Source: Achromobacter pulmonis (GTDB taxonomy: Bacteria; Pseudomonadota; Gammaproteobacteria; Burkholderiales; Burkholderiaceae_B). From it: 64,000 bases of DNA. The DNA lies in assembly GCF_902859765.1 (NCBI RefSeq), contig NZ_CADIJV010000005.1:1-64000 (forward strand). Direction: 5' to 3'. Below the pieces are notes generated by a model. It did no database searches, had not been told where the DNA came from, and worked only from the letters and a program-made list of their open reading frames with translations. Positions 46,202 through 55,195 of the stretch are shown here, piece after piece. The translations under genes were made by a program, and so were the position numbers. Positions within the stretch are counted from its first letter, which is position 1; each line of letters starts with the position of its first letter.

Positions 46202-47657
46202 TTAATAGAAACGGGGGGCGCTCGTTGGGCGCGGGGGTGTTCCCGAAGTCCCCCCGCTGCAGGATAGCGTCACGGCCGCCATGTTTGGCAATCAACTCGG
46301 ATTGCCGAGTCTTGGCGCGTTGGTCGGCGGCTTCGGGAATGCAGATAGCGCGCAGCGCCCGATCACACGCAGCGCGTTCGCTGGCATAGCCGGGATCGTC
46401 CGCGACATTACGCAGTTCTTCGGGATCGGCCTGCAGGTCGTACAGCTCGGGCGGCAAGTCGATATGGTGTATGTATTTCATCCTGCCAAGGCGCACGGCG
46501 AAGGCGCCCGCCACCGAACCGGTCGCGTGATACTCGATCAGCACGCCGCGATCTGGCTGTTGCCCCTCGCATAGTTGCGACAGCGAAACGCCAGGGCGGT
46601 CGTCCATCAGGCCGGCCGTGTCCTCCCCCACGGCTTCGAATAGAAAGGGGAATATGTCGACGTGGCTGACCGGCGTCTGGACCGTCTTGCCTGACGGCAG
46701 CCCCGCGCCGCTGACAATCAGCGGGCAACCCGCTGACTCTTCGTACAGGGTCGATTTCCCCCATAACCCGCGCGCGCCCAGGTTGTCGCCATGGTCGCTG
46801 GTGTACACGATACGCGTATTGTCCTGAAGCCCTGCTTTGTGCAATGCCGACATCACGTTGCCGATCTGTTCGTCCAGGAAGGTGCACAAGCCGTAATACG
46901 AAGCCAACGCGCGTTGCACGTGCGCGTCGTCTTCGAAGTAGGCGCCGTAGTCCAGGCAGGACGCATAGTTGCGCACGTACGGATGCAGGTCGTCGCCAGG
47001 GCGCTGATGCAGTTTGGGCATGGGCAAGGTGCGATCGGCATAGCGGTAGTAATGCTCCGGGGGCGCGGTCAACGGAAAATGCGGCGCGACAAACGACACG
47101 AAGAGCACCCATGGCTTGTTCGTGTATTTGTGTGCCTCTTCTCGCAGCCACACCTGCGCGCTGGCCGCGATGGCGCGGTCGTAAGTTGTGTAGGTGGATT
47201 CGCCAGGCCCGGCGGTGGCGGCCAGCTTTTTGGCATGCCCACGCACGGCCAAGGGATCGCGCAGCAAGCCGATCAGGTCTCCCTTGCCCTCGACGACATG
47301 CATGGGCAGCAGCTCCTCCGAAAAGCCATTGTCCTCGTCTGAACTGCGAAAGTGCAGCTTGCCGATCGAGGCCACATGATGTCCGCGGTCGCGAAGCAGG
47401 TGATGCCAGCTTTTTACCGAGCCGTCATACGGGTCGGCGTTGTCCCAGAATCCAATCTGGTGCACGTACTTGCCCAGGGCAAAAGCCGCGCGTGCCGGCA
47501 CGCAGATGGGACTGGTGGTGTAGGCGTCGGTGAACAGCGTGCCTCGCTGCGCCAATGCATCCAGATTGGGAGTATGCACAATGGGGTTGCCGTAGCAGCC
47601 CAGGACTTTACGGCTATGTTCGTCGGACATGATGACGAGCAGGTTTTGCGGTTTCAT
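46202..47657 (-). CDS. Type I sulfatase (choline-sulfatase/BetC-like), frameshifted near the C-terminus
   Basis: About 484 residues if the frameshift is corrected. The formylglycine site is SPICVPARAAFALG with Cys52 of CxPxR. Metal ligands start in IMSDEH near residue 10, and SDHGDNLGARGLWGKSTLYEES is the second conserved block. There is no signal peptide, so the protein is cytosolic. As sequenced, the frame misses its stop after NERPPF and runs 877 bases through the Bug gene in another frame. Removing one base of the six-G tract at 46213-46218 gives NERPRFY and a stop at 46202, matching the paralogue's length. A sequencing error or a recent mutation are both possible. Confidence 0.85.
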
Positions 47658-47728
47658 GCGGGTCTCCGGTGTTTTTCGATGTTGTCGCGGGAAAGTCTAG
47701 GCCCGGCTTGGCAGCGCGATGCGGAACG

Positions 47729-47747
47729 AGCTTATATGGGATAAGCT
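47729..47747. promoter_or_regulatory. Candidate LysR operator upstream of the sulfatase module
   Basis: AGCTTAT-ATGGG-ATAAGCT, a perfect 7-base-arm dyad, lies in the divergent region between the sulfatase and the LysR gene. A further ATAAG...CTTAT half-site overlap runs to 47755. It has the T-N11-A shape of LysR sites. Confidence 0.6.
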
Positions 47748-47754
47748 AATTCTT

Positions 47755-48729
47755 ATGAATGCGCCCATATACGATTCGCTGGATGACGCACGCCGCGCGC
47801 TCGGCCGCTTGACGATGACCGAATTCCGGACGTTGCTGGCCATCAAGACGGCGGGGACCTTGTCGCGCGCCGCAGTGGCCTTGGGCGTGAGCCAGCCTGC
47901 GCTCAGCCAACATGTGCGTGACATGGAAAGCAAACTGGGCGTGCCTATGTTTGTGCGTGGCGCGGGCGGTATGACGCCCACCGCCTATGGCGACGCAGTC
48001 TGGCAACTGGCGGCAAGCCTGCGGGCGGACATCGGGGTCGCTGCCGAGGCGCTATGGCACGCGTCACGGAACGACAAGCCGCCGCTGCGCATTGGCAGCA
48101 TGTCGGTCACCTCGGGCGGCATATTGGCCGTGGCGCTGGGGCGCTACGCCTCGGAAGCGGCCAACCCCGCGTGCGTGCTGGTCGAAGGGTCGCGCGAAGT
48201 CCTGCTTGAGCATTTGCATCACCGGCGCATCGATATGTTCGTGGGCAGGTTGGCCGACGATGAGCCCCCTTCTGGCATGCTGCGGGAAACCTTGTTCCAG
48301 GATAGTTGCGTTGTCATCTCCTCGTTGCGGCACCCGCTGGCACGTAAAAGCCGCCTGAATATGGAAGCGCTTTACGATCATTCCTGGATCGTGCCTGCCG
48401 AAGACACCAGCTTCTACAAGCAGATTGCGGAATCCATGCGGCGGGCGGGTGTGGCGCAGCCCGAGGCGCGCATCGCATCCTATTCCATGCTGGCATTGGC
48501 GGCCGTCGTTTCAACCTCGGAATTATTGGGCTTCCTGCCGATGTCGTTGTACGCATCGGGTACCTTGTCCAACAGTGTGCGCAGGCTGGAGGTGGATCTG
48601 GCCTGGACGCCGTCGCCGCTAGGTATCGTGATGTGGCGCGATGCCAGCCTGAATCCACGCGCGCAGCGTCTGTTGGAAATCCTGCGCGCCGTTGCTGGCA
48701 GCGCTCGCGCTTCGGCGCCGCATGCATGA
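47755..48729 (+). CDS. LysR-family transcriptional regulator
   Basis: 324 residues from the ATG at 47755. An in-frame earlier start at 47719 would place the operator dyad inside the gene. Helix-turn-helix region MTEFRTLLAIKTAGTLSRAA, then VSQPALSQHVRDMESKLGVP. It is divergent from sulfatase-Bug and directly upstream of a second LysR gene, from which it is separated by 18 bases. Confidence 0.9.
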   Translation: MNAPIYDSLDDARRALGRLTMTEFRTLLAIKTAGTLSRAAVALGVSQPALSQHVRDMESKLGVPMFVRGAGGMTPTAYGDAVWQLAASLRADIGVAAEALWHASRNDKPPLRIGSMSVTSGGILAVALGRYASEAANPACVLVEGSREVLLEHLHHRRIDMFVGRLADDEPPSGMLRETLFQDSCVVISSLRHPLARKSRLNMEALYDHSWIVPAEDTSFYKQIAESMRRAGVAQPEARIASYSMLALAAVVSTSELLGFLPMSLYASGTLSNSVRRLEVDLAWTPSPLGIVMWRDASLNPRAQRLLEILRAVAGSARASAPHA

Positions 48730-48747
48730 CTCCTTGATCCGTTAACC

Positions 48748-49701
48748 ATGACGCCACGCCAGCTTCGTTATTTTCTTGAAATCGCCCGCAGCGGCAGTCT
48801 GTCGCTGGCGTCCAGCGCGCTGCGTATCGCGCAGCCCGCGCTCAGCCAGCACGTGGCGGTGCTGGAAAGCGAGTTGGGCGTGGCCCTGTTCGAGCGGCAC
48901 GCCAAGGGCGTCACGCTGACGGCCGAAGGCAAGCGCCTGCAGCAGCGCGCCGCGTCCATCCTGGACCAGTTGGAATCGCTGAGAGCCGATGTGCTGGGCT
49001 CGACGGGAAAACCGCGAGGACCGGTGCGGGTATGCCTGGCGCGTTCGCTGGCGCAGGTGGTGGCCGCGCCCTTGATACGGTATGTGGAACGGGAATATCC
49101 CGACATCCGGCTCTTGTTGTCGTCGGCGCTGTCCAGCCAGGTGCGCGCGGCGCTTGAGACGCGGCAACTGGATGTGGCGCTGATGCCCAACGCGTTCGAA
49201 CTGCCGGGCTTGTATTGCAAGCCGGTGTACGAGGAAGGATTTTCGCTGTTCGGTCTGGAATCGATGTTCGACCGGCGCGGCAAGACCATCGCGTTTTCGG
49301 AGATCGGGTCGCGGCCACTGGTGGCGCCGGACCGCGATCACGATCTGCGCCGGCTGGTTGAGCGCACGGCGGTGGATCTGGACTGCCCGTTGAACGTGAA
49401 ATATGAAATCAACGATCCCGAGTTGAATTTTGCCTTGGTGCGTGAGGGCGTGGCGTTCGCGATCCTGCCCGACAGCGCAGGCCGGGAACTGGGGCTGGGC
49501 ACCCACACCGTGGGCGCACGGCGCCTGCTGCGGCCGCCGATCAAACGGATGCAGGCCATCGTGCGCGTGGCGGATAACGCGCCCGGCAGCGCGGTGCTGG
49601 CCGTGGAGCTGGCGCTACAGGCTGTGTTGCGCAGCTTGGTGGAACACAAGGTGCTGCGCGGTACGCTGGTATATGAAAAAACTTATACAAAACGCAGATA
49701 A
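48748..49701 (+). CDS. LysR-family transcriptional regulator (Nac/CynR-like)
   Basis: 317 residues. Start MTPRQLRYFLEIARSGSLSL, then IAQPALSQHVAVLESELGVA, the typical N-terminal helix-turn-helix. The effector domain is of the LysR substrate-binding type. It lies upstream of the second Bug-sulfatase module, in the same direction, and probably controls it. Having two LysR regulators back to back, each facing one module, suggests separate inducers. Confidence 0.9.
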   Translation: MTPRQLRYFLEIARSGSLSLASSALRIAQPALSQHVAVLESELGVALFERHAKGVTLTAEGKRLQQRAASILDQLESLRADVLGSTGKPRGPVRVCLARSLAQVVAAPLIRYVEREYPDIRLLLSSALSSQVRAALETRQLDVALMPNAFELPGLYCKPVYEEGFSLFGLESMFDRRGKTIAFSEIGSRPLVAPDRDHDLRRLVERTAVDLDCPLNVKYEINDPELNFALVREGVAFAILPDSAGRELGLGTHTVGARRLLRPPIKRMQAIVRVADNAPGSAVLAVELALQAVLRSLVEHKVLRGTLVYEKTYTKRR

Positions 49702-49781
49702 ATAATATTTGTCTTCAGGGCTGCCGCGACCGTACGCTACCCCAAAAATGGCGCACAGAAAGCGCCGATACGGAGACAAGC

Positions 49782-50753
49782 ATGCAAGTCGGACGCAGAC
49801 AATTTCTAGGCGCCCTGGGCGCCGCCGCGTGCTGTAGCGCGGTGCCGTTCAGGCAGGCGCGAGCCAATCCCCCTTTGCGTATGTTGGTCGGTTTCGCCCC
49901 GGGAGGCGCGGCTGACCTGGTGGCGCGTGCGCTGGCCGAAGGCATGCGAGCATCGGGCTACACCACCATCGTCGAAAACAAGGCGGGAGCGGGTGGCCGC
50001 ATTGCGGTCGATGCGCTGTTGGCGTCGGGCGCAGATGGCAATTCCGTGCTGTTCACGCCCTCCACGAACCTGACGCTATATCCCCATCTGTACAAGGACT
50101 TGCGCTACACCACGGCGGATTTCACCCCCCTGGGAACGGCCAGTGAATTCGATTTCGCGTTCGCGGTGGGCGCCAACAGTCCTGCCAGAACACTGGCTGA
50201 ATTTCTGCAACTGGCGAAAAAGGACATGCGCATGGCCGTGTACGGCACTCCCGGCGCCGGCACCGTCATGCATTTCCTGGGCATCATGCTGGCGAACGCC
50301 AGCAAAGTGCCCTTGACGCCCATTCCCTACAAGGGCGGATCGCCGGCGCTGGCCGACACCGTGGGCGGGACATTGCCTGCGTTGATCACAACGCTGCCCA
50401 ACCTGATTCCCATGCACAAATCCGGCAAGATCCGGATCCTGGCCACGACGGGATCGGCGCCGTCGGCTGCGCTGCCCGACGTGCCCACGTTCGCGTCCGC
50501 TGGATATCCGTCGCTGACGATGGCCGAGTACTTCACGCTGCTGGGCAACAAGGGCTTGCCCGCCGAGCGGATGCAGGCATTGACCCGTGCCGTGGCCGAC
50601 ACCGTGCGCTCCCCGGCTTTCGAACGGGTCATGCGGCAGCAATTCTTCCAACCCAAAGTCACCGCGCCCGTGGCCTTGAAGCAGCAGCTGGTACGCGAAG
50701 ACGCGTTCTGGGATCAGGTCGTCAGGGACAGCGGCTATCGCCCCGAGGCCTGA
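49782..50753 (+). CDS. Bug-family receptor with twin-arginine-type signal
   Basis: 323 residues. The N-terminus MQVGRRQFLGALGAAACCSA contains RRQFLGA, a twin-arginine motif, which is unusual in this largely Sec-exported family. Mature PPLRMLVGFAPGGAADLVAR, GAGGRIAVDALLAS and IPYKGGSPALADTVGGTLPA identify a Bug protein. It is the first gene of the Bug-sulfatase-FAD dehydrogenase operon on +. Confidence 0.92.
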   Translation: MQVGRRQFLGALGAAACCSAVPFRQARANPPLRMLVGFAPGGAADLVARALAEGMRASGYTTIVENKAGAGGRIAVDALLASGADGNSVLFTPSTNLTLYPHLYKDLRYTTADFTPLGTASEFDFAFAVGANSPARTLAEFLQLAKKDMRMAVYGTPGAGTVMHFLGIMLANASKVPLTPIPYKGGSPALADTVGGTLPALITTLPNLIPMHKSGKIRILATTGSAPSAALPDVPTFASAGYPSLTMAEYFTLLGNKGLPAERMQALTRAVADTVRSPAFERVMRQQFFQPKVTAPVALKQQLVREDAFWDQVVRDSGYRPEA

Positions 50754-50792
50754 CGCCGCGTGAGCGCGGCTATCCTATTTGCAGGAAGCACA

Positions 50793-52241
50793 ATGAAAGG
50801 CAAGAACATCGTCGTCATCATGTCCGATGAGCACAATCCCCAATTCATGGGCTGTTCCGGGCATCCGTTCATCAAGACCCCCCATTTGGATGCACTGGCT
50901 GCGCGCGGTGCACGGTTTCCCAACGCATACACCCCCAGTCCGATCTGCGTGCCGGCCCGGGCGGCGTTTGCCACAGGCCATCGGGTGCACCAGACCCGGC
51001 ATTGGGACAACGCCATGCCGTACGTGGGCGATCCCCAAGGCTGGGGCCATGTGCTGCAACAGCGCGGCATCAACGTGGAGAGCATAGGCAAACTGCACTA
51101 CCGCAATGAAGAGGACCCGGTCGGCTTCGACGCGGAACATATCCCCATGCATGTGGTGGGCGGGCACGGAATGGTGTGGGCGTCGATCCGCGATCCGTAT
51201 CTGCCCGTGGCCGGCCGCAAGCGCATGCTAGGCGACCGCATCGGCATGGGGGAATCTGCCTATACCTCCTATGACCGATCGGTCACGGGGCGCGCGCTGG
51301 ACTGGCTGCGCGCGGCGGCGGACCGGGGGCATCCCTTTGTGCTGTACGTGGGCCTGGTGGCGCCCCATTTTCCGCTGATTGCGCCGCAGGAATTCTTCAG
51401 TTTGTACGAGGCGCGCCAGATTCCCGAGGCCAAACTGCATCCGAAAAACGGCTACGAACGACACCCCTGGGTGCAGGCCTATGCGGAATTCGAGCGCAGC
51501 GAGGAAACGTTCCAGGATGAAGAGGAGCGGGTCAACGCCTTCCTGGCGTATTACGGACTTTGCAGCTTCCTTGACAGCAACGTGGGCCGTATCGTGGACG
51601 CGCTTGCCACGCTGGGCCTGGCCGACTCGACCCACGTGGTCTACACATCGGACCACGGCGACAACGTCGGGGCCCGCGGTTTGTGGGGAAAGTCCACGCT
51701 GTATCAGGAAAGCGTGGGCATCCCCATGATATTGGCGGGCCCGGACGTGGCGCCTACTGTCTGCGAGACGCCGGTGGATTTGCTGGATCTTTACCCGACG
51801 CTGTTGCAGGCCGTGGGCGTGGATCCGGCGCCGTATCAGGGCGCCCGGCCAGGAAAGTCCTTGTTCGACATCGCGCGGCAGCCGGCCGACGCCAGCCGCG
51901 CGATTCTCAGCGAATACCATGCCGCCGGCAGCAACACGGCGGGCTTCATGCTGCGCAAGGGGCCTTGGAAGTATCACCACTATGTGCGCTTCCAGCCGGA
52001 GCTTTTCAACCTGGATTCAGATCCCGGCGAACTGCACGATCTGGCGGGCGACCCGGCTTATGCGGCCGTACTGTCCGAGATGAAGACGGCGCTGTACGCA
52101 ATCTGCAATCCGGAAGACGTGGACAGGCAGGCCAAGGCCGACCAGGCCGCGATGATCGAACGCTTGGGCGGCCCCGAAGCCGCCTCGACGATGGGCGCCA
52201 GCGGGGCAACGCCGGCGCCCAGGGTGGAGCAAGCAGCATGA
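50793..52241 (+). CDS. Type I sulfatase (choline-sulfatase/BetC-like)
   Basis: 482 residues from the ATG at 50793 with a GCAGGAAG site. It is a paralogue of the sulfatase at 46202: the same IMSDEH start, formylglycine Cys52 in SPICVPARAAFATG, and SDHGDNVGARGLWGKSTLYQES. No signal peptide is present. It hydrolyses a sulfate ester in the cytosol after formylglycine maturation of Cys52; no maturation enzyme is encoded here. Its stop overlaps the next ATG (ATGA), which couples it to the FAD dehydrogenase and suggests that the desulfated alcohol is oxidised next. Confidence 0.92.
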   Translation: MKGKNIVVIMSDEHNPQFMGCSGHPFIKTPHLDALAARGARFPNAYTPSPICVPARAAFATGHRVHQTRHWDNAMPYVGDPQGWGHVLQQRGINVESIGKLHYRNEEDPVGFDAEHIPMHVVGGHGMVWASIRDPYLPVAGRKRMLGDRIGMGESAYTSYDRSVTGRALDWLRAAADRGHPFVLYVGLVAPHFPLIAPQEFFSLYEARQIPEAKLHPKNGYERHPWVQAYAEFERSEETFQDEEERVNAFLAYYGLCSFLDSNVGRIVDALATLGLADSTHVVYTSDHGDNVGARGLWGKSTLYQESVGIPMILAGPDVAPTVCETPVDLLDLYPTLLQAVGVDPAPYQGARPGKSLFDIARQPADASRAILSEYHAAGSNTAGFMLRKGPWKYHHYVRFQPELFNLDSDPGELHDLAGDPAYAAVLSEMKTALYAICNPEDVDRQAKADQAAMIERLGGPEAASTMGASGATPAPRVEQAA

Positions 52242-53554
52242 ACGTGGATGCCCGGTATCTCAAAGACTGGAGCGGCCTGACGCGGGGTGTGCCTAGCGAG
52301 GTGCACCGGCCCATGACCACGGACGACGTGGCGGCGCTTGTTCGCGATGCCGATCTGCGGGGGCGCAAGATCACGATCCAGGGCGGGATGACGGGGCTGG
52401 CTGGCGGCGCGGTGCCGGGCGATGGCGATGTGGTCATCAACATGGAGCGCATGAATCGCATTGAATCCATCGACGAGGTGGAAGGGATCATGCAGGTGCA
52501 GGCGGGCGCCACGTTGCAACAGGTGCAGGAAGCCGCCGCCGCAGCAGGTTGGTTCTTTCCGGTGGACCTGGGCGCGCGCGGCACGTGCCAGGTCGGCGGC
52601 AACGCCGCTACCAACGCGGGCGGCACGCAGGTTGTGCGCTACGGCACGATGCGCGATTCGGTGTTGGGGCTGGAAGCGGTCTTGCCTGATGGGTCGGTCG
52701 TGACGTCGTTGACGCGCCTGGTCAAAAACAGTTCGGGTCTGGACTTGCGTTACCTGTTCATCGGCTCCGAAGGGACGCTGGGCGTGATCACCCGGCTGAT
52801 CCTGCGCTTGCAGCCCGATCCAGGCGCGCCGGCGACGGCGTTGGTGCAGGTGCCGGACACGGCGTCCATGGCCTTGTTGTTGCGCCATTTGAAAAAGACC
52901 TTGGGTCCGCAACTGACCGCCTATGAATTCATGTCGGCGCCGTTTCTACAACGCGCCGCAGCGCTGACGGACGTGTCCCTGCCATTGCCTGGCGGCGCGC
53001 CATGGAGCGTGCTGATTCAGGCCAGCGGGTTGGCTGGCGTGGACCCGCAACTGGCGCTGGAAGGCGCGTTGGAACAGGCGTGGGAGGCCGGTACGATCAG
53101 CGATTGCGCGGTGGCGTCCAGCCTGTCCGATGCGCAGAAATTCTGGCGGCTGCGGGAATGCATTCCCGAACTGTTGACGGCGCTCAAGCCCACAGTGAAT
53201 TTCGACTGTGGCCTGCCCTGGACCGAAATGTCGGGCTTCGTGAGCGAGGTCGAGGCCGCGCTGAAACTGAAATACCCGGATGCGGCGCACTTGTTCCTGG
53301 GCCATTTGGGCGACAACAACGTTCACATCCTGACGGGACCGCATGACCCAAGCGAATGGCTGGACGTGGAGGAGGTGGTGTACAGCGCGCTGCGAGGCCG
53401 GCAAGGGACTGTCAGCGCTGAACACGGCATAGGCTTTCTGAAAAAGCCGTTTCTGGGCTATACCCGCAGCAACGGCGAGATCGCGTTGTTGAAGCGCCTG
53501 AAGCGTGCGCTAGACCCCAACAATACGTTGAACCCGGGCCGCATTGTCGATTGA
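52238..53554 (+). CDS. FAD-linked 2-hydroxyacid dehydrogenase (GlcD/D-LDH-like)
   Basis: 438 residues from the ATG at 52238. The PCMH-type FAD domain contains IQGGMTGLAGGAVPGDGDVV and QVGGNAATNAGGTQVVRYGT. The C-terminal domain has LGHLGDNNVHIL and SAEHGIGFLKK (metal and substrate binding) and ends LDPNNTLNPGRIVD. Members oxidise glycolate, D-lactate or D-2-hydroxyglutarate. Coupling to a sulfatase implies a substrate released as a D-2-hydroxyacid. A convergent hairpin with ACCGCCGG arms (53662-53692) follows it. Confidence 0.92.
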   Translation: MNVDARYLKDWSGLTRGVPSEVHRPMTTDDVAALVRDADLRGRKITIQGGMTGLAGGAVPGDGDVVINMERMNRIESIDEVEGIMQVQAGATLQQVQEAAAAAGWFFPVDLGARGTCQVGGNAATNAGGTQVVRYGTMRDSVLGLEAVLPDGSVVTSLTRLVKNSSGLDLRYLFIGSEGTLGVITRLILRLQPDPGAPATALVQVPDTASMALLLRHLKKTLGPQLTAYEFMSAPFLQRAAALTDVSLPLPGGAPWSVLIQASGLAGVDPQLALEGALEQAWEAGTISDCAVASSLSDAQKFWRLRECIPELLTALKPTVNFDCGLPWTEMSGFVSEVEAALKLKYPDAAHLFLGHLGDNNVHILTGPHDPSEWLDVEEVVYSALRGRQGTVSAEHGIGFLKKPFLGYTRSNGEIALLKRLKRALDPNNTLNPGRIVD

Positions 53555-53775
53555 CGGTCGGTTTCCGACGGAAAGTGTTCCGGGTGCAAGTGGCTCTGCC
53601 CCATCCGGAGGTTCGTAGCGCGGGTGACTGGTCACGGCCGCGCCGAACGGGCGCCAGCCCCCCGGCGGTGGGCCTCGAACGCCAACCGCCGGCATGCGCA
53701 CCTCCCAAGTAAGCCGTGACACGCCACGGCATTGGCAGGATGCGCTTTGCCTCGCCGCAGGTAGGGGGCCCAGCC

Positions 53776-54750
53776 CTAGTTTTTATCCCCGATGCCAGCG
53801 TCATCGACGACTTTCTTCCAGCGGGCCTGTTCCGCCGCGATGTAGGTCTGATAGGCCTCGGGCCCCATATAGTCTTTCTGCAGGCCCAGATTCGCCAGCT
53901 TATCCGCGACGCCTTTCTCGTTGAGAATCTGCTCGATATCCTTGGCGAGCTGATGCACGATGGGCGCTGGCGTCTTGGCCGGCGCGGCGAAACCGAACCA
54001 GGACCTGACATCGAAGTCCTTGATGTTCAGCGCCTCCTCGACGGTCGGCACGGACGGCAGCGCCGAGCTGCGCACGTTGGTCGCCGCGGCCAGCGCTTTC
54101 AGTTTGCCCGCTTTGACGTATTGCCCGGCCAATGCGGAAGTGAGCGCCATCATGTCGACGCGGCCGGCCATCAGGTCTGACAGCGCATCCGATTGGCCCT
54201 TGTACGGCACGTGGACCAACTCGGTGTGGGTGCGCTGGGACAGCAATTCGCCGGTGAGGTGATTGGAGGTGCCGACGCCAGGCGACGAGTAGGTCAGGGG
54301 CGGGCCGGACTTGGCGCGATTGAGCAGGTCCCGCAGCGACGAGGCCGGATTGCTGGGGTTGACCACGATGACGTTGGGAATCATCCCGACGTTGGCGACC
54401 GCGACAAAGTCCTTGGTCGGAGACCACGGGATGGTCTTGCTGATGCTGGGCAGTACCGTGAAGTAGGTGCTGACCGCCAGCAAGGTATAGCCGTCCGCGG
54501 GCGCGCTGGCGACGTGTCCGGTGCCAATGGCGCCGCCGGCGCCCGCGCGGTTCTCCACGACCACCGGCTGTCCGTATTTGGCTGACAGGCGCTCGCCGAT
54601 GATGCGGGCGATGGAATCCACGACCCCGCCCGGCGAGAACGCGACGACCAGCGTGATGGGTTTGGTGGGATACGCGGCGTCCGCCGCCGAGGCGACGCCC
54701 GTCGTCGCCAATGCGCTCGCCGCGACTGCGGCCAGTATGATTTTTTTCAT
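53776..54750 (-). CDS. Bug-family periplasmic receptor
   Basis: 324 residues from the ATG at 54750, with a GGAGGAG site. Sec signal MKKIILAAVAASALATTGVA. Mature YPTKPITLVVAFSPGGVVDS, GAGGAIGTGHVASAPADGYT and SSPGVGTSNHLTGELLSQ are Bug marks. It is the last of a three-gene operon (FAD dehydrogenase, small barrel protein, Bug receptor) on the minus strand. Confidence 0.92.
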   Translation of the reverse strand: MKKIILAAVAASALATTGVASAADAAYPTKPITLVVAFSPGGVVDSIARIIGERLSAKYGQPVVVENRAGAGGAIGTGHVASAPADGYTLLAVSTYFTVLPSISKTIPWSPTKDFVAVANVGMIPNVIVVNPSNPASSLRDLLNRAKSGPPLTYSSPGVGTSNHLTGELLSQRTHTELVHVPYKGQSDALSDLMAGRVDMMALTSALAGQYVKAGKLKALAAATNVRSSALPSVPTVEEALNIKDFDVRSWFGFAAPAKTPAPIVHQLAKDIEQILNEKGVADKLANLGLQKDYMGPEAYQTYIAAEQARWKKVVDDAGIGDKN

Positions 54751-54809
54751 GGTCTCCTCCGGTGCCGTGGCGATTGTCCGCCCGGCCGTGCTGTGGCTGA
54801 TGCGCCGTT

Positions 54810-55148
54810 CTAGTTGTTCAGTTGTCCGGGCAGCGTTGCGCTGCTTGCGCACACTTCAAAGTATTCGACTTTGGGGTCATAGGATTCCAGGCGCTTTTGC
54901 GTGCTTTCCTTGACGATCGCATCTTCCAGGGGCGCGCCCTTGGCGAACAGCTTTACGGCGTCCATGTCGCGCCAGTAGCTCAGATACAGCAGTTCGAATT
55001 TGTCGCCGACCGGCTTCTTGGACAGGGATGCGCCCAGGTTCCCGTCCAGCGCGGCCATTTCCCGGAACGTGGTTGCCTGCAGATGCGCAATGTACTCGTC
55101 GATGACGGCTTGGGATGTGGCGATCGCGCGCCAGGATCGGATGATCAT
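54810..55148 (-). CDS. Small dimeric alpha/beta-barrel (ABM-type) protein
   Basis: 112 residues. MIIRSWRAIATSQAVIDEYI, then FELLYLSYWRDMDAVKLFA, is the ferredoxin-like pattern of antibiotic-biosynthesis-monooxygenase and stress-responsive barrels. It has no obvious cofactor. It lies 47 bases after the FAD dehydrogenase gene and 59 bases before the Bug gene. A role as a small oxygenase or an isomerase is possible but unproven. Confidence 0.65.
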   Translation of the reverse strand: MIIRSWRAIATSQAVIDEYIAHLQATTFREMAALDGNLGASLSKKPVGDKFELLYLSYWRDMDAVKLFAKGAPLEDAIVKESTQKRLESYDPKVEYFEVCASSATLPGQLNN

Positions 55149-55195
55149 GTTTTGCTCCAATTGAAGGGTGGGTTGAGAGCGGCCCGTCGCTCGCG

